Shown here piece after piece: positions 1 through 7,525 of a stretch of 64,000 nucleotides of DNA. A program made the position numbers and the translations under genes. The stretch is from Gemmobacter lutimaris (GTDB taxonomy: Bacteria; Pseudomonadota; Alphaproteobacteria; Rhodobacterales; Rhodobacteraceae), in contig NZ_QXXQ01000005.1 in assembly GCF_003570715.1 (NCBI RefSeq), forward strand, positions 236,251 to 300,250, given 5' to 3'. The notes under the pieces were generated by a model that did not search any database, had not been told where the DNA came from, and saw only the letters and a program-made list of their open reading frames with translations. Within the stretch, counting starts at the first letter, position 1. Every line of letters starts with the position of its first letter.

Positions 1-176
1 ATCCTCGAGCGGCTGGCGTGCTGATCCTCGAGCGGCTGGCGTGCTGATCCTCGACCGGCCCGGCGCCCTGATCCTCGACCGGCCCGGCGCCCTGATCCTC
101 GACCGGCTGGCGCCCTGATCCTCGACCGGCTGGCGCCCTGGCGCCCCGATCCTCGACCGGCACGCGGCGCCCTGGC
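1..176. repeat. Repeat array 1 (right end only)
   Basis: About seven copies of a 23/24-bp unit. Each unit is a GATCCTCGAsCGGC module followed by TGGCG or CCGGCG and a tgct, ccct or cccc ending. The array runs off the left edge of the window, so its size is unknown. It ends in CCCTGGCGTC just before the operator at 199, as array 2 does before its own operator. No protein coding is inferred. Confidence 0.95.
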
Positions 177-198
177 GTCAAAACTTGTTATTGCCCGA

Positions 199-213
199 TC
201 AACAAAAGGTTGA
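199..213. promoter_or_regulatory. Operator site 1 (perfect dyad) with -35-like box
   Basis: TCAAC-AAAAG-GTTGA, a perfect copy of the phage-wide dyad. Its right arm makes TTGACC, a plausible -35 box for the gene at 269; no convincing -10 is visible. The surrounding sequence (GTCAAAAC, GTTATTGC, operator, CGCGTAAC) is repeated almost unchanged after array 2, so the two cassettes share a paralogous control region. Confidence 0.75.
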
Positions 214-268
214 CCGCGTAACGCGGCAATGGCAGATTAAGACGTGACGCGAATCTAGGGGAATTGAA

Positions 269-487
269 ATGATCAAAGATGAATTGACCATTTGGCGCCT
301 GACGTGGAGTCATGCGACCGGCGTTTATTGGCTGGCAATGCGCCTTTGCCAGCGTGACGACTCCGAGGCTTGGCTGGATATTTTCCGCAAAGATGAGCGC
401 GGCGTTACCTTTGCGGCAAGCCGCAAGAAACCCGCTTTGCCTGACAATGCGCGCCAAATGGCGCGGCATGTTGCAATGTTTCGCTGA
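269..487 (+). CDS. Hypothetical phage protein, 72 aa
   Basis: First gene after array 1 and its operator; AGGGGA precedes the ATG by a normal distance. The product is small, rich in Arg and Trp, with no membrane segment or known motif. It is followed 14 bases later by the next gene, so it begins a three-gene cassette that ends at the hairpin near 1,195. Function is not recognised. Gene reality rests on the ribosome site, the cassette position and the lack of any competing frame with a better start. Confidence 0.6.
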   Translation: MIKDELTIWRLTWSHATGVYWLAMRLCQRDDSEAWLDIFRKDERGVTFAASRKKPALPDNARQMARHVAMFR

Positions 488-501
488 TAGGAGTCGATCC
501 G

Positions 502-912
502 ATGAAAACCAGTGTAACCAACAAAATCACCACGGGGCATTTCAGCCTGCGCGACTCCTTTGATATTCCCGCAGGCACGCCGGTAATCTTCGGGGCGCCG
601 GATTGTGACGGGAAGCCTTTCCCGCATTGGGTGCTGGCCGAAGAAACCGCCGCGCGGCTTTCCGGCAATCCGCACGACGCCGCGCGGCGGTTTATCGTGG
701 TGCATCCCGATCACGTCACCCCGGCGCCGGGTGACGGCTACGCCGCACAACTGGCTCATAGCCGCGCCAATTTGCCAACGCTGGCCGAAGTCAGGGCCAT
801 GGCCCGGCGTGAAAAGCGGGAAATTGTGCAGCGCGTGCTTATGGCGGATGACACAATTGCCTGTATCAAAGCTGGGCCGCGTGGCGGCCTGAAGATTCTC
901 GGCCGGTTTTAA
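502..912 (+). CDS. Hypothetical phage protein, 136 aa
   Basis: Second gene of cassette 1, with a TAGGAG ribosome site before the ATG. The N-terminal half looks like a compact beta-rich fold (for example GTPVIFGAPDCDGKPFPHW); the C-terminal half is helical and basic (RAMARREKREIVQRVL). No membrane helix, signal or catalytic signature is visible. The family is not recognised. The next gene starts 14 bases downstream, consistent with one transcript. Confidence 0.7.
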   Translation: MKTSVTNKITTGHFSLRDSFDIPAGTPVIFGAPDCDGKPFPHWVLAEETAARLSGNPHDAARRFIVVHPDHVTPAPGDGYAAQLAHSRANLPTLAEVRAMARREKREIVQRVLMADDTIACIKAGPRGGLKILGRF

Positions 913-926
913 GGGGAGTCCAGACA

Positions 927-1151
927 ATGCGCCCCCTGATCACTGGCCCGAAGCTGGCAACCGATGAATATATCTATTCGCGCGGCAAGGCGTCGCGCGA
1001 CGCGGCCGAAGAACGGATTGAGTCGCTGATCTGTGAAGGGGAGATAAGCCCGGCGGAAAAGCCGCGTGCCGCGCGTTACACGCTGGCCGATGGCGTCACA
1101 GCACGCTGGGCCATTGTTTTGACCGATACCGCCCTTTCGCCCTACGTCTGA
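927..1151 (+). CDS. Hypothetical phage protein, 74 aa
   Basis: Last gene of cassette 1, with AAGGGGAG upstream of the ATG. The first 45 residues are charged and helical, and the end reads RYTLADGVTARWAIVLTDTAL, a short beta-like segment. Nothing in it points to a function. Directly after its stop come inverted GCACGCCA repeats and a strong hairpin that probably ends the transcript. Confidence 0.65.
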   Translation: MRPLITGPKLATDEYIYSRGKASRDAAEERIESLICEGEISPAEKPRAARYTLADGVTARWAIVLTDTALSPYV

Positions 1152-1154
1152 TCC

Positions 1155-1193
1155 GCACGCCAGCACGCCAGCACGCCAGCACGCCAGCACGCC
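1155..1193. repeat. Five GCACGCCA tandem copies, inverted relative to the array
   Basis: An 8-bp motif (GCACGCCA) repeated five times. It is the reverse complement of the TGGCGTGC element that occurs throughout arrays 1-3 on the plus strand. It sits between the stop of cassette 1 and the terminator hairpin, and is the only place where the array sub-module appears in the opposite orientation. Confidence 0.85.
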
Positions 1194-1194
1194 G

Positions 1195-1226
1195 GGCCGC
1201 CCTACATAGGGCGGCCATTTGCTTTT
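1195..1226 (+). terminator. Hairpin terminator of cassette 1
   Basis: Perfect 10-bp stem, GGCCGCCCTA and TAGGGCGGCC with a 2-base CA turn, followed by ATTTGCTTTT. It lies 43 bases after the last gene of cassette 1 and immediately before array 2. The T-run is interrupted, so termination efficiency is inferred. Confidence 0.7.
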
Positions 1227-1228
1227 CT

Positions 1229-2416
1229 GGCCCGGCGCCCCGATCCTCGACCGGCTGGCGTGCTGATCCTCGAGCGGCCCGGCGCCCCGATCCTCGACCG
1301 GCCCGGCGCCCCGATCCTCGACCGGCCCGGCGCCCCGATCCTCGACCGGCCCGGCGCCCTGATCCTCGACCGGCTGGCGCCCTGATCCTCGACCGCCCCG
1401 GCGTGCTGATCCTCGACCGGCTGGCGTGCTGATCCTCGACCGGCTGGCGCCCTGATCCTCGACCGCCCCGGCGCCCTGATCCTCGACCGGCTGGCGCCCT
1501 GATCCTCGACCGGCTGGCGCCCTGATCCTCGACCGGCTGGCGTGCTGATCCTCGAGCGGCTGGCGCCCCGATCCTCGAGCGGCCCGGCGTGCTGGCGTGC
1601 TGATCCTCGACCGGCTGGCGCCCTGATCCTCGAGCGGCTGGCGCCCTGATCCTCGAGCGGCTGGCGCCCCGATCCTCGAGCGGCCCGGCGTGCTGGCGTG
1701 CTGATCCTCGACCGGGCTGGCGCCCTGGCGCCCTGATCCTCGACCGGGCTGGCGCCCTGATCCTCGAGCGGCTGGCGCCCTGATCCTCGAGCGGCTGGCG
1801 TGCTGGCGCCCTGATCCTCGACCGGCCCGGCGTGCTGATCCTCGAGCGGCCCGGCGCCCTGATCCTCGAGCGGCCCGGCGCCCTGATCCTCGACCGGCTG
1901 GCGCCCTGATCCTCGACCGCCCCGGCGTGCTGATCCTCGACCGGCCCGGCGTGCTGATCCTCGAGCGGCTGGCGTGCTGGCGTGCTGATCCTCGAGCGGC
2001 TGGCGCCCCGATCCCCGACCGGCCCGGCGCCTGATCCTCGAGCGGCTGGCGCCCCGATCCCCGACCGGCCCGGCGCCTGATCCTCGAGCGGCTGGCGCCC
2101 CGATCCTCGACCGGCCCGGCGCCCTGGCGTGCTGATCCTCGAGCGGCTGGCGCCCCGATCCTCGAGCGGCCCGGCGCCCTGATCCTCGACCGGCTGGCGC
2201 CCCGATCCTCGACCGGCCCGGCGTGCTGATCCTCGAGCGGGCTGGCGCCCTGATCCTCGAGCGGCTGGCGCCCTGATCCTCGAGCGGCTGGCGCCCCGAT
2301 CCTCGACCGGCTGGCGTGCTGATCCTCGAGCGGCCCGGCGCCCCGATCCTCGACCGGCCCGGCGCCCCGATCCTCGAGCGGCTGGCGCCCCGATCCTCGA
2401 CCGGCTGGCGCCCTGG
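1229..2416. repeat. Repeat array 2 (about 48 units)
   Basis: About 48 units of 23 or 24 bp over 1.19 kb. Each unit joins an A module, GATCCTCGA then C or G then CGGC, through TG or CCG to a B module, GGCGTGCT, GGCGCCCT or GGCGCCCC. Variants mix without simple order; B modules are sometimes doubled, and a few A modules read GATCCCCGA. TCGA, CTCGAG and GGCGCC palindromes recur. The minus strand happens to lack stops in all frames, which produces a long false reading frame of Arg, Gly, Ser and Pro. Mixed 23- and 24-bp lengths would shift any reading frame, so I treat it as non-coding. Confidence 0.97.
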
Positions 2417-2439
2417 TGTCAAAACCCGTTATTGCGTGG

Positions 2440-2454
2440 TCAACAAAAGGTTGA
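2440..2454. promoter_or_regulatory. Operator site 2 (perfect dyad)
   Basis: TCAAC-AAAAG-GTTGA, identical to site 1, with TTGACC formed by the right arm. It lies 24 bases after array 2 and 62 bases before the first gene of cassette 2. The flanks match those of site 1. Confidence 0.75.
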
Positions 2455-2516
2455 CCGCATAACCTGAAACCGGCAATCTAAACACACGGCGAATCGCGCC
2501 TGAAAGGAACGCAGGA

Positions 2517-2714
2517 ATGGATAACCTTTTGCCTTTTGCGAACCATGCCAGCGGCTTTAACGCCGCGCGGGCCGGTATCGCTGCGGAATACATTAGGCGC
2601 AATTTTGCGTCGCGGAACAATTGCCGCGCCAGCGCGGCCTATAATCGGGCCGCGTTGCGAGATGCTTGCGCCGCGTTGCGTTGCGGCAAAGCCTTGGGAG
2701 TCGTGAAATGCTGA
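2517..2714 (+). CDS. Hypothetical phage protein, 65 aa
   Basis: First gene of cassette 2, with AAAGGAA upstream of the ATG. Ala- and Arg-rich and predicted mainly helical (for example AARAGIAAEYIRRNFASRN). No recognised domain. Its stop overlaps the start of the next gene by a few bases, which indicates translational coupling. Biased composition makes coding less certain than for its neighbours. Confidence 0.55.
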   Translation: MDNLLPFANHASGFNAARAGIAAEYIRRNFASRNNCRASAAYNRAALRDACAALRCGKALGVVKC

Positions 2715-2917
2715 TCCGCGCCGCCAAGCCGCGCCCCGTCATCATTGCGGCCCGGAAAGCCGCGCGCGCCGCTGGGGCGATGACCTACGCCGGGAATCCG
2801 TGTCACGCCGGGCATGATGGGACTCGCTACACCGCAACGCGGCAATGCGTGGCTTGCGCCAAGGCGGCCCGGCTGGCCCAGACCGAACGCGAAAAAGCCG
2901 AAAGGGGCGCCAAATGA
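2708..2917 (+). CDS. Small zinc-finger-like phage protein, 69 aa
   Basis: The start at 2,708 has GGGAG upstream and overlaps the preceding stop; a longer in-frame start at 2,666 has no better site. The centre reads NPCHAGHDGTRYTATRQCVAC, here split as C-x2-GH then RY then R-x-C-x2-C. That His/Cys pattern recurs in small phage proteins and at the front of some phage endonucleases and probably binds zinc. The tail is basic and helical. No nuclease catalytic domain follows, so a small nucleic-acid-binding accessory role is the likeliest reading. Confidence 0.65.
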   Translation: MLIRAAKPRPVIIAARKAARAAGAMTYAGNPCHAGHDGTRYTATRQCVACAKAARLAQTEREKAERGAK

Positions 2918-2991
2918 GTTTCGCCGCTGGACTGGCCCTTGCCGTGATCTGCGCCGGGCTTTTCGCAACTTGGGCCGCGCCGCGCCTTTAG
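2914..2991 (+). CDS. Small membrane peptide, 25 aa
   Basis: The ATG overlaps the stop of the preceding gene as ATGA. The peptide is almost one hydrophobic helix (FAAGLALAVICAGLFATW) ending Ala-Pro-Arg-Leu. It ends just before operator site 3. Function unknown. Similar one-helix peptides sit at 4,839, 9,960, 13,018 and 13,189 in this phage. Confidence 0.5.
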   Translation: MSFAAGLALAVICAGLFATWAAPRL

Positions 2992-3003
2992 CGGGCCATT
3001 TGA

Positions 3004-3018
3004 TCAACAAAAAGTGGA
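3004..3018. promoter_or_regulatory. Operator site 3 (one mismatch)
   Basis: TCAAC-AAAAA-GTGGA, one base off the dyad. It overlaps the GGAG ribosome site of the gene at 3,031, so a bound protein could affect both promoter and translation start region. Confidence 0.6.
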
Positions 3019-3030
3019 GCAAGAAACACG

Positions 3031-4029
3031 ATGACGAACAAAACACCATGGCAACGCGCCACGGCCCCGGATTGCACGCTTTCCGAAGCGTGGCACGCCT
3101 CGCCCTATGTCAGCACCGAAGCCGCGCCCCGCAATATCGCTTTGGTCCGGGCTTTCCGGTTTCATCGCGGCCGCATGGTCGGGCCGCGCGCCTTGCGCAT
3201 CAGCGCCACGGCCGCCTTGGCTTTCGCGCAGCAGGACGTGGAACAGGGCAAAGCCCGCTGGCCCGGCCATGGCACCACCCAAGCCGGGGCGCCGGATGAG
3301 CAAGGCTTGCGCTATGTCGAGAACCCGACCGCCATGGGCCTTCGGCTTGTCGGCTATGTCCGGCCCGAGTTCCGTCATGCCCGCGTCTGGCATGACGGCG
3401 ATATGGGGTATTACGACAACCCCTATTCCGAGTCGTGCCGCGACGGTTCAGGGCTGATTTATGGCGTGGTTTATCAACTGCCGGGCCGGAACGGCGAGTC
3501 GCGCTTCGTCGCGGGTTACGTCGCGGGCGGGGATTGTGGCGACGGCGCAACCATTGATTTGGGCCGGGTCTTCACCGATCCGCGCGGCGATTATTACGCA
3601 GCGCCGGGCGACCTCGACGCGGCACGCGACGCGGCCCGCGCGGCCGACTCCATCGCGGAACACGCGGCGGAACAGGCGCGGGAACATGAAACGGCTTGGC
3701 GCGCCGGAAGCGAATGGCGTGAAGCCGTGGAACGGATCAAAGACGCGCGCCGGGAATATTACGCCTTGAACGCTGAGCGGCGGATGATGCGCCGCCGTAT
3801 TGGCGCGATGCCCGGCGTTGAATTGATCTGCGCCACGATCCGCAAAAATCTTTTGGCCCTGGCCGATGAAATCGGAGAGGCGCGGGACCGCATGACCGAA
3901 TTGGCGCGGGACCGCATGACCGAATTGGCGCGGGGCGACTGTTCCACGCTCTGCTTTTACCCCAGCGACGTTTTGCGGGCCGCGTTTTGCGACGGCGCCG
4001 ACTTGCCGCTCGACGCATTCCCGGCCTGA
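3031..4029 (+). CDS. Hypothetical phage protein, 332 aa, with tandem duplication
   Basis: Starts behind GGAGCAAG. Residues 1-190 look globular and rich in Tyr, Trp and Gly. Residues about 195-250 form a long charged helix, Ala- then Arg-rich, and the last part is mixed. Near residue 288 an exact tandem duplication repeats the eight residues DRMTELAR, visible in the DNA as two adjacent 24-bp copies at about 3,889-3,936. No known family is recognised. Position inside cassette 2 suggests an early function. Confidence 0.8.
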   Translation: MTNKTPWQRATAPDCTLSEAWHASPYVSTEAAPRNIALVRAFRFHRGRMVGPRALRISATAALAFAQQDVEQGKARWPGHGTTQAGAPDEQGLRYVENPTAMGLRLVGYVRPEFRHARVWHDGDMGYYDNPYSESCRDGSGLIYGVVYQLPGRNGESRFVAGYVAGGDCGDGATIDLGRVFTDPRGDYYAAPGDLDAARDAARAADSIAEHAAEQAREHETAWRAGSEWREAVERIKDARREYYALNAERRMMRRRIGAMPGVELICATIRKNLLALADEIGEARDRMTELARDRMTELARGDCSTLCFYPSDVLRAAFCDGADLPLDAFPA

Positions 4030-4066
4030 AACCCGCAACACAGCCTGAAGCAAGGAAACCCGAACG

Positions 4067-4834
4067 ATGACTTTCACGCTTGACGACGCCAAAGCCATGG
4101 CCCCGGAAAATGCTTTTGACGTGACGGCGGAAAACTACGTCGCCCGCTGGAAGACTCCGAATGAATATCACCGCGAAGGCTATGTGACTGGCGCGCGTTT
4201 CGCGGCTTTCGCCTTGGCCCGCGACATTTTGACCGAATTGCAGCCCGAGTTGACGGGCTGGACCGTCGCCACCTATGACAACGAACCCGCCACGCTCAAC
4301 TCCGACCGGGTTTCGCTGCGGAAAGGCCCGGCCCGTATTTGGCTGACGTGCCAATCTTGGGGCGCGGCCGGGTTTCAGCGTGTGAAATTCCAAGCCTATT
4401 GCGTGTCGGAAGACAATCGCAGCGGCCCGAGTGTTGAAGCCAGTGCGGCGCTTGACCGTGGCGCGGCCGCCATCGCCAAGGAAATCAAGCGCCGCATCCT
4501 GCCCCGGCTGGAAGATTTGACCAAGGCGCAAAACACCAAAGACAAGGCGGCCCGTGAAACGGCCGCGCGTTTTGCCGCCAAGCTGGAAAAGTTGATCCGC
4601 AAATACCCCGATCTGCGGATCAAGGCGGAACAGCCCGAAAAGGCCGATTACATCAGCGTAAGCACGAAATACGGCGCCGCCATTTCCGCCGATCTGCGGA
4701 TCTATGAAACGTCGGCTCGGCCCGACGGTGAATTGGTTTGGCGCGCAATGCCGCGCAGCGGCTACGGGGTTTCGATTGACGACATTGACTCCAAGGCGGG
4801 CCGCGAATTTTTCGCCCTGCTTAATCGTGCGTGA
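4067..4834 (+). CDS. Hypothetical phage protein, 255 aa
   Basis: An AAGGAAA site precedes the ATG. The N-terminal half is mixed alpha/beta with a Cys (WLTCQSW); residues about 125-190 are a strongly charged helical stretch with many Lys, Arg and Glu and may be a coiled coil; the C-terminal region returns to beta-rich sequence. No catalytic motif, signal peptide or membrane span. The start of the next small gene follows 5 bases after the stop. Confidence 0.8.
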   Translation: MTFTLDDAKAMAPENAFDVTAENYVARWKTPNEYHREGYVTGARFAAFALARDILTELQPELTGWTVATYDNEPATLNSDRVSLRKGPARIWLTCQSWGAAGFQRVKFQAYCVSEDNRSGPSVEASAALDRGAAAIAKEIKRRILPRLEDLTKAQNTKDKAARETAARFAAKLEKLIRKYPDLRIKAEQPEKADYISVSTKYGAAISADLRIYETSARPDGELVWRAMPRSGYGVSIDDIDSKAGREFFALLNRA

Positions 4835-4838
4835 CACG

Positions 4839-4961
4839 ATGAACAGCCCCGCAATGCAATGGCTTGGCGATGCAATCGGCGCCCTGACTCTGGTTATCGG
4901 CTTCCCGTTCGGGGCGCCCTACGCCGTGGCGCTGATCCGCGCCGCCTTGTCCTATCTTTGA
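4839..4961 (+). CDS. Small membrane protein, 40 aa
   Basis: Forty residues dominated by one hydrophobic stretch (AIGALTLVIGFPFGAPYAVALI), long enough for one membrane span or a tight hairpin. It starts 5 bases after the preceding stop, with no strong ribosome site of its own, so translation is probably coupled. Function unknown. Confidence 0.5.
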   Translation: MNSPAMQWLGDAIGALTLVIGFPFGAPYAVALIRAALSYL

Positions 4962-4983
4962 AACTCCAATAGGGGAATCCGCA

Positions 4984-5475
4984 ATGCCGAAATTTGTGAT
5001 GGATGGCCGCGACGAAGCGGCGCGCCGGGAAAGCCAATTCGTTTTCGGTTTCATCGAAGCAATGTTTTTCACGGAAACCGAACCCGGAACCTGTATCGCG
5101 GAATGGCATGACGCCGAAGCCGTGGCGATGCGGGAATCCGGTCAATGGGCCGCGCTTCCCGGTGATGCGGGTTATACCGATCTGCACCCCGACACGCTGG
5201 CCCGGATTCGCGCGGATTGCGAAGCCTGGCAAAACGCCCATGTCGATCTTTTGGCGCTGGCCTATGACCGGCCCGGATATGATGAGGCGCAAGCCGGGCG
5301 GGACTATTGGTTTACCCGCAACGGCCACGGAGTCGGCTTTTGGGACCGCAAGGAATTGCGGGCCGATGATCTGGGCGAAAAACTTTCGCAGGCGTGCCGC
5401 TACAGCGAATTGAACCCGTTTTTCGGCAACCATGTGAGCCATGGTGACGCGCCATTCGTTCACCTCGACATTTAA
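4984..5475 (+). CDS. Conserved phage protein, 163 aa
   Basis: AGGGGAA lies upstream of the ATG. The C-terminal part contains AGRDYWFTRNGHGVGFWDR, a signature that I recognise as recurring in uncharacterised proteins of many tailed phages, usually among early genes. The rest is acidic and helical. No enzyme motif is assignable. The recurrence of the family supports a real gene, but no function is known to me. Confidence 0.85.
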   Translation: MPKFVMDGRDEAARRESQFVFGFIEAMFFTETEPGTCIAEWHDAEAVAMRESGQWAALPGDAGYTDLHPDTLARIRADCEAWQNAHVDLLALAYDRPGYDEAQAGRDYWFTRNGHGVGFWDRKELRADDLGEKLSQACRYSELNPFFGNHVSHGDAPFVHLDI

Positions 5476-5492
5476 CGCAAGGAATAACCGCG

Positions 5493-5636
5493 ATGTTGCA
5501 CCCCGACGACGACCTTAGCCCAAAGCAACGCCGCGCCGTGGCGCGCCATTGGCACCGCCTGCAAGTCACCCTGCCCGGCATGGGCGCGGGGCGGCGCATC
5601 TCGACCCGCAACCCGATCAAGGAGTCGGCCAAATGA
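5493..5636 (+). CDS. Small basic protein, 47 aa
   Basis: The ATG follows AAGGAA with a short spacer. The peptide begins acidic (LHPDDDL) and then is strongly basic (QRRAVARHWHRLQV and GRRISTR), suggesting nucleic-acid contact, but no fold is recognised. Its stop overlaps the following ATG as ATGA, so the pair is probably translated together. Confidence 0.55.
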   Translation: MLHPDDDLSPKQRRAVARHWHRLQVTLPGMGAGRRISTRNPIKESAK

Positions 5637-5956
5637 TGGCACCCCGCCAAATGCCGCGCCGCTATCTCGACGGCGCCCCGCCAATTGTCGCGGCGCAAGT
5701 TCTGGACCTGTTCCGCATCACCCCGGCCGCGCCGCTGGATTTTGACCTGATCCTGAAGCCCGATCCGGCCGACTCCGAAGTGCTTGGCCTGGACTTCGGC
5801 GCCTATGGCACGCGGGGCACGCATTTTTTCCTGACCCGCCATGAGGCGCGCGCCTATCGTGCCAGGAACAGCCGCCGCCGCGTGGCATGGGCCGATCTGC
5901 CGACCGCCACGCAACGCGCGATTGTGGCATATCTGGAATGGGACCCCGCCGAATGA
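5633..5956 (+). CDS. Hypothetical phage protein, 107 aa
   Basis: Coupled to the genes on both sides by ATGA overlaps, at 5,633 and 5,953. The sequence begins MMAPRQMPRRYL and has a beta-like core (PLDFDLILKPDPADSEVLGLDF) and a basic patch (YRARNSRRRVAW). It contains no recognised motif and no membrane segment. It belongs to the short chain of overlapping genes that leads into the HerA-like ATPase. Confidence 0.7.
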   Translation: MMAPRQMPRRYLDGAPPIVAAQVLDLFRITPAAPLDFDLILKPDPADSEVLGLDFGAYGTRGTHFFLTRHEARAYRARNSRRRVAWADLPTATQRAIVAYLEWDPAE

Positions 5957-6198
5957 CTCTTTCCGTCAAGCTGATCATCGGGGCGAATGCCTATGCTTGC
6001 GTCACGCATGACGCGGGCCAGACAGACATTCGCCTTTCGCCGGGTAAATCCGCCGTCGCTTCGCTTCGGGAATACGCCACGGAATGCGAAGCGCGCGCCG
6101 CGCGGGAAAAGGACAAGGCGGAACTGGCACGCCGGGCCGCCGATCATTTGGAACGTGACGCCGGGCCGGGACTGGCGCGACGCGGCGCCCCGGTCTAG
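5953..6198 (+). CDS. Hypothetical phage protein, 81 aa
   Basis: Starts in an ATGA overlap with the preceding gene and ends 10 bases before the ATPase gene. The first 40 residues look like beta strands (SVKLIIGANAYACVTHD); the second half is a charged, probably coiled-coil helix (AREKDKAELARRAADHLERD). Its tight position before the ATPase makes it a candidate partner, but that is inference only. Confidence 0.65.
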   Translation: MTLSVKLIIGANAYACVTHDAGQTDIRLSPGKSAVASLREYATECEARAAREKDKAELARRAADHLERDAGPGLARRGAPV

Positions 6199-6208
6199 GC
6201 TTTTCCGC

Positions 6209-7447
6209 ATGACGACCGCACCGCAAGCCATTGCTCTGGGCCGAGGCGGCCGCAACGCCCCCGGAATCCCGCTGCACCTCCTGACGCGGCACGCCCTTGT
6301 TACGGGCCAGACCGGCACGGGCAAAACCGTAACGCTATTGAGCGTTGCGGAACAGCTTTCGCGGGCCGGGGTGCCCTTGCTTCTGCCCGACGTGAAAGGC
6401 GATCTAAGCGCCATTGCGCGAAGCGTTCCCGGCGTCACGCGGCTGGACGTGATGAGCGGCGCGGCCCAGATACCGCTTTGGGACTTCGGCGCCGATCTTC
6501 TGGGCCGCGCGATGGAACTAAGCGAACCCCAAGCCGCTACCCTGGAAATTGTTTTTGCCTGGGCCGATGACACGGGCGCCCCGCTCGACACGCTGGCCGA
6601 TCTTCGGGCCGCGCTGGCCCGCGTGCTGGGCCAGCGCGACGCGGTTTCGCGGCATTACGGCTATGTTTCGCAAGTCAGCCTTGGAGTCGTTCAACGCGGC
6701 GTGCTGCGACTGGAACGCGCCGGGGCGGCCCCGATCTTCGGCCCGGCCCGGCTTGACATTGCGGCGCTGGTGGATCAACCGGGCCGCGTGACCCTGCTAG
6801 ACGCGACGCGGCTCTTTCAATCGCCCCGGCTTTACGGCGCGGTAATGCTACGGCTGTTGCGGGAATTGTGGCGCCGTTTCCCGGAACGGGGCGACGCGGC
6901 CCGGCCCCGGTTCGCTCTGGCAATAGATGAGGCGCACGCCCTTTTTGCTGAAGCTGGCCCGGCGTTGCTGCGCCAGACGGAACAGACGGCCCGGCTTATC
7001 CGTTCCAAAGGCGTCGCCCTGATCCTCGCCAGTCAGATGGAGTCTGACGTTCCTGCCATCGTGGCGGAACAATGCGCCAGCCGTATCAGGCACGATAGGG
7101 CGCTAGGCATCGGTCGGGCCGAACTTGTGACGCTGGACCGCGCCTCGGGCCGGGCCACGGCGCCGGAAATTGTATGTCCCGTCATGCCGGATTGCGGCAC
7201 GGCGCCTTGCGACGCCGTGCCCGCGATGACGCTGGCACCAGCGTCGCGCCCCGCTGATCCGGCCGCGCCGATTAGCGCCGAACCGTGGCGCGACGCCGGG
7301 GCGGTATTGGCCGCGCTGCTTTTCGTCGCCGCGCCTATCGTCGCCGTGGCCCTGATCGTCTGGGGCGGCGGTGGAGCCTTCCTTTTCGGTGTTTTGCTGG
7401 CCCTTGGCCTAGTATTCCTGTTCAACCCGCCCCGGCCCGGCGGTTGA
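6209..7447 (+). CDS. HerA-like (DUF853-type) ATPase with C-terminal membrane helices, 412 aa
   Basis: Residues 33-40 are a Walker A loop, GQTGTGKT; residues 57-66 give PDVKGDL, a signature of the HerA/FtsK-superfamily branch that includes DUF853 (YjgR); residues 235-241 are Walker B, FALAIDE. ILASQMESDVP followed by the RIRH segment near 294 also fits HerA-like motors. Known relatives are hexameric DNA-translocating ATPases, though the DUF853 branch is little studied. Unusually, residues about 364-406 form two hydrophobic helices, so the motor could be membrane-tethered. No nuclease (NurA) gene is adjacent. It is the last gene of cassette 2, followed by a terminator. ATP-driven action on DNA at the membrane is inferred. 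Confidence 0.85.
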   Translation: MTTAPQAIALGRGGRNAPGIPLHLLTRHALVTGQTGTGKTVTLLSVAEQLSRAGVPLLLPDVKGDLSAIARSVPGVTRLDVMSGAAQIPLWDFGADLLGRAMELSEPQAATLEIVFAWADDTGAPLDTLADLRAALARVLGQRDAVSRHYGYVSQVSLGVVQRGVLRLERAGAAPIFGPARLDIAALVDQPGRVTLLDATRLFQSPRLYGAVMLRLLRELWRRFPERGDAARPRFALAIDEAHALFAEAGPALLRQTEQTARLIRSKGVALILASQMESDVPAIVAEQCASRIRHDRALGIGRAELVTLDRASGRATAPEIVCPVMPDCGTAPCDAVPAMTLAPASRPADPAAPISAEPWRDAGAVLAALLFVAAPIVAVALIVWGGGGAFLFGVLLALGLVFLFNPPRPGG

Positions 7448-7493
7448 AATACGACGGGCCGCCGCACCAATCCGCCCCAGGTTCTAACCATGG

Positions 7494-7519
7494 CCCGCGC
7501 CACGCAAGGCGCGGGTTTT
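7494..7519 (+). terminator. Rho-independent terminator of cassette 2
   Basis: Perfect 8-bp stem CCCGCGCC and GGCGCGGG around the loop ACGCAA, followed directly by TTTT. It sits 46 bases after the ATPase stop and just before array 3. Confidence 0.85.
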
Positions 7520-7525
7520 CGCTGT

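Noticed and set aside
1202..2422. A 406-aa minus-strand reading frame through array 2
   Set aside because: The repeat lacks stop triplets on this strand in every frame, and mixed 23- and 24-bp units shift the frame constantly; no ribosome site; composition only Arg, Gly, Ser, Pro, Gln.
3737..4837. A 366-aa minus-strand frame
   Set aside because: Antisense shadow of the genes at 3,031 and 4,067 in GC-rich DNA; no start signals.
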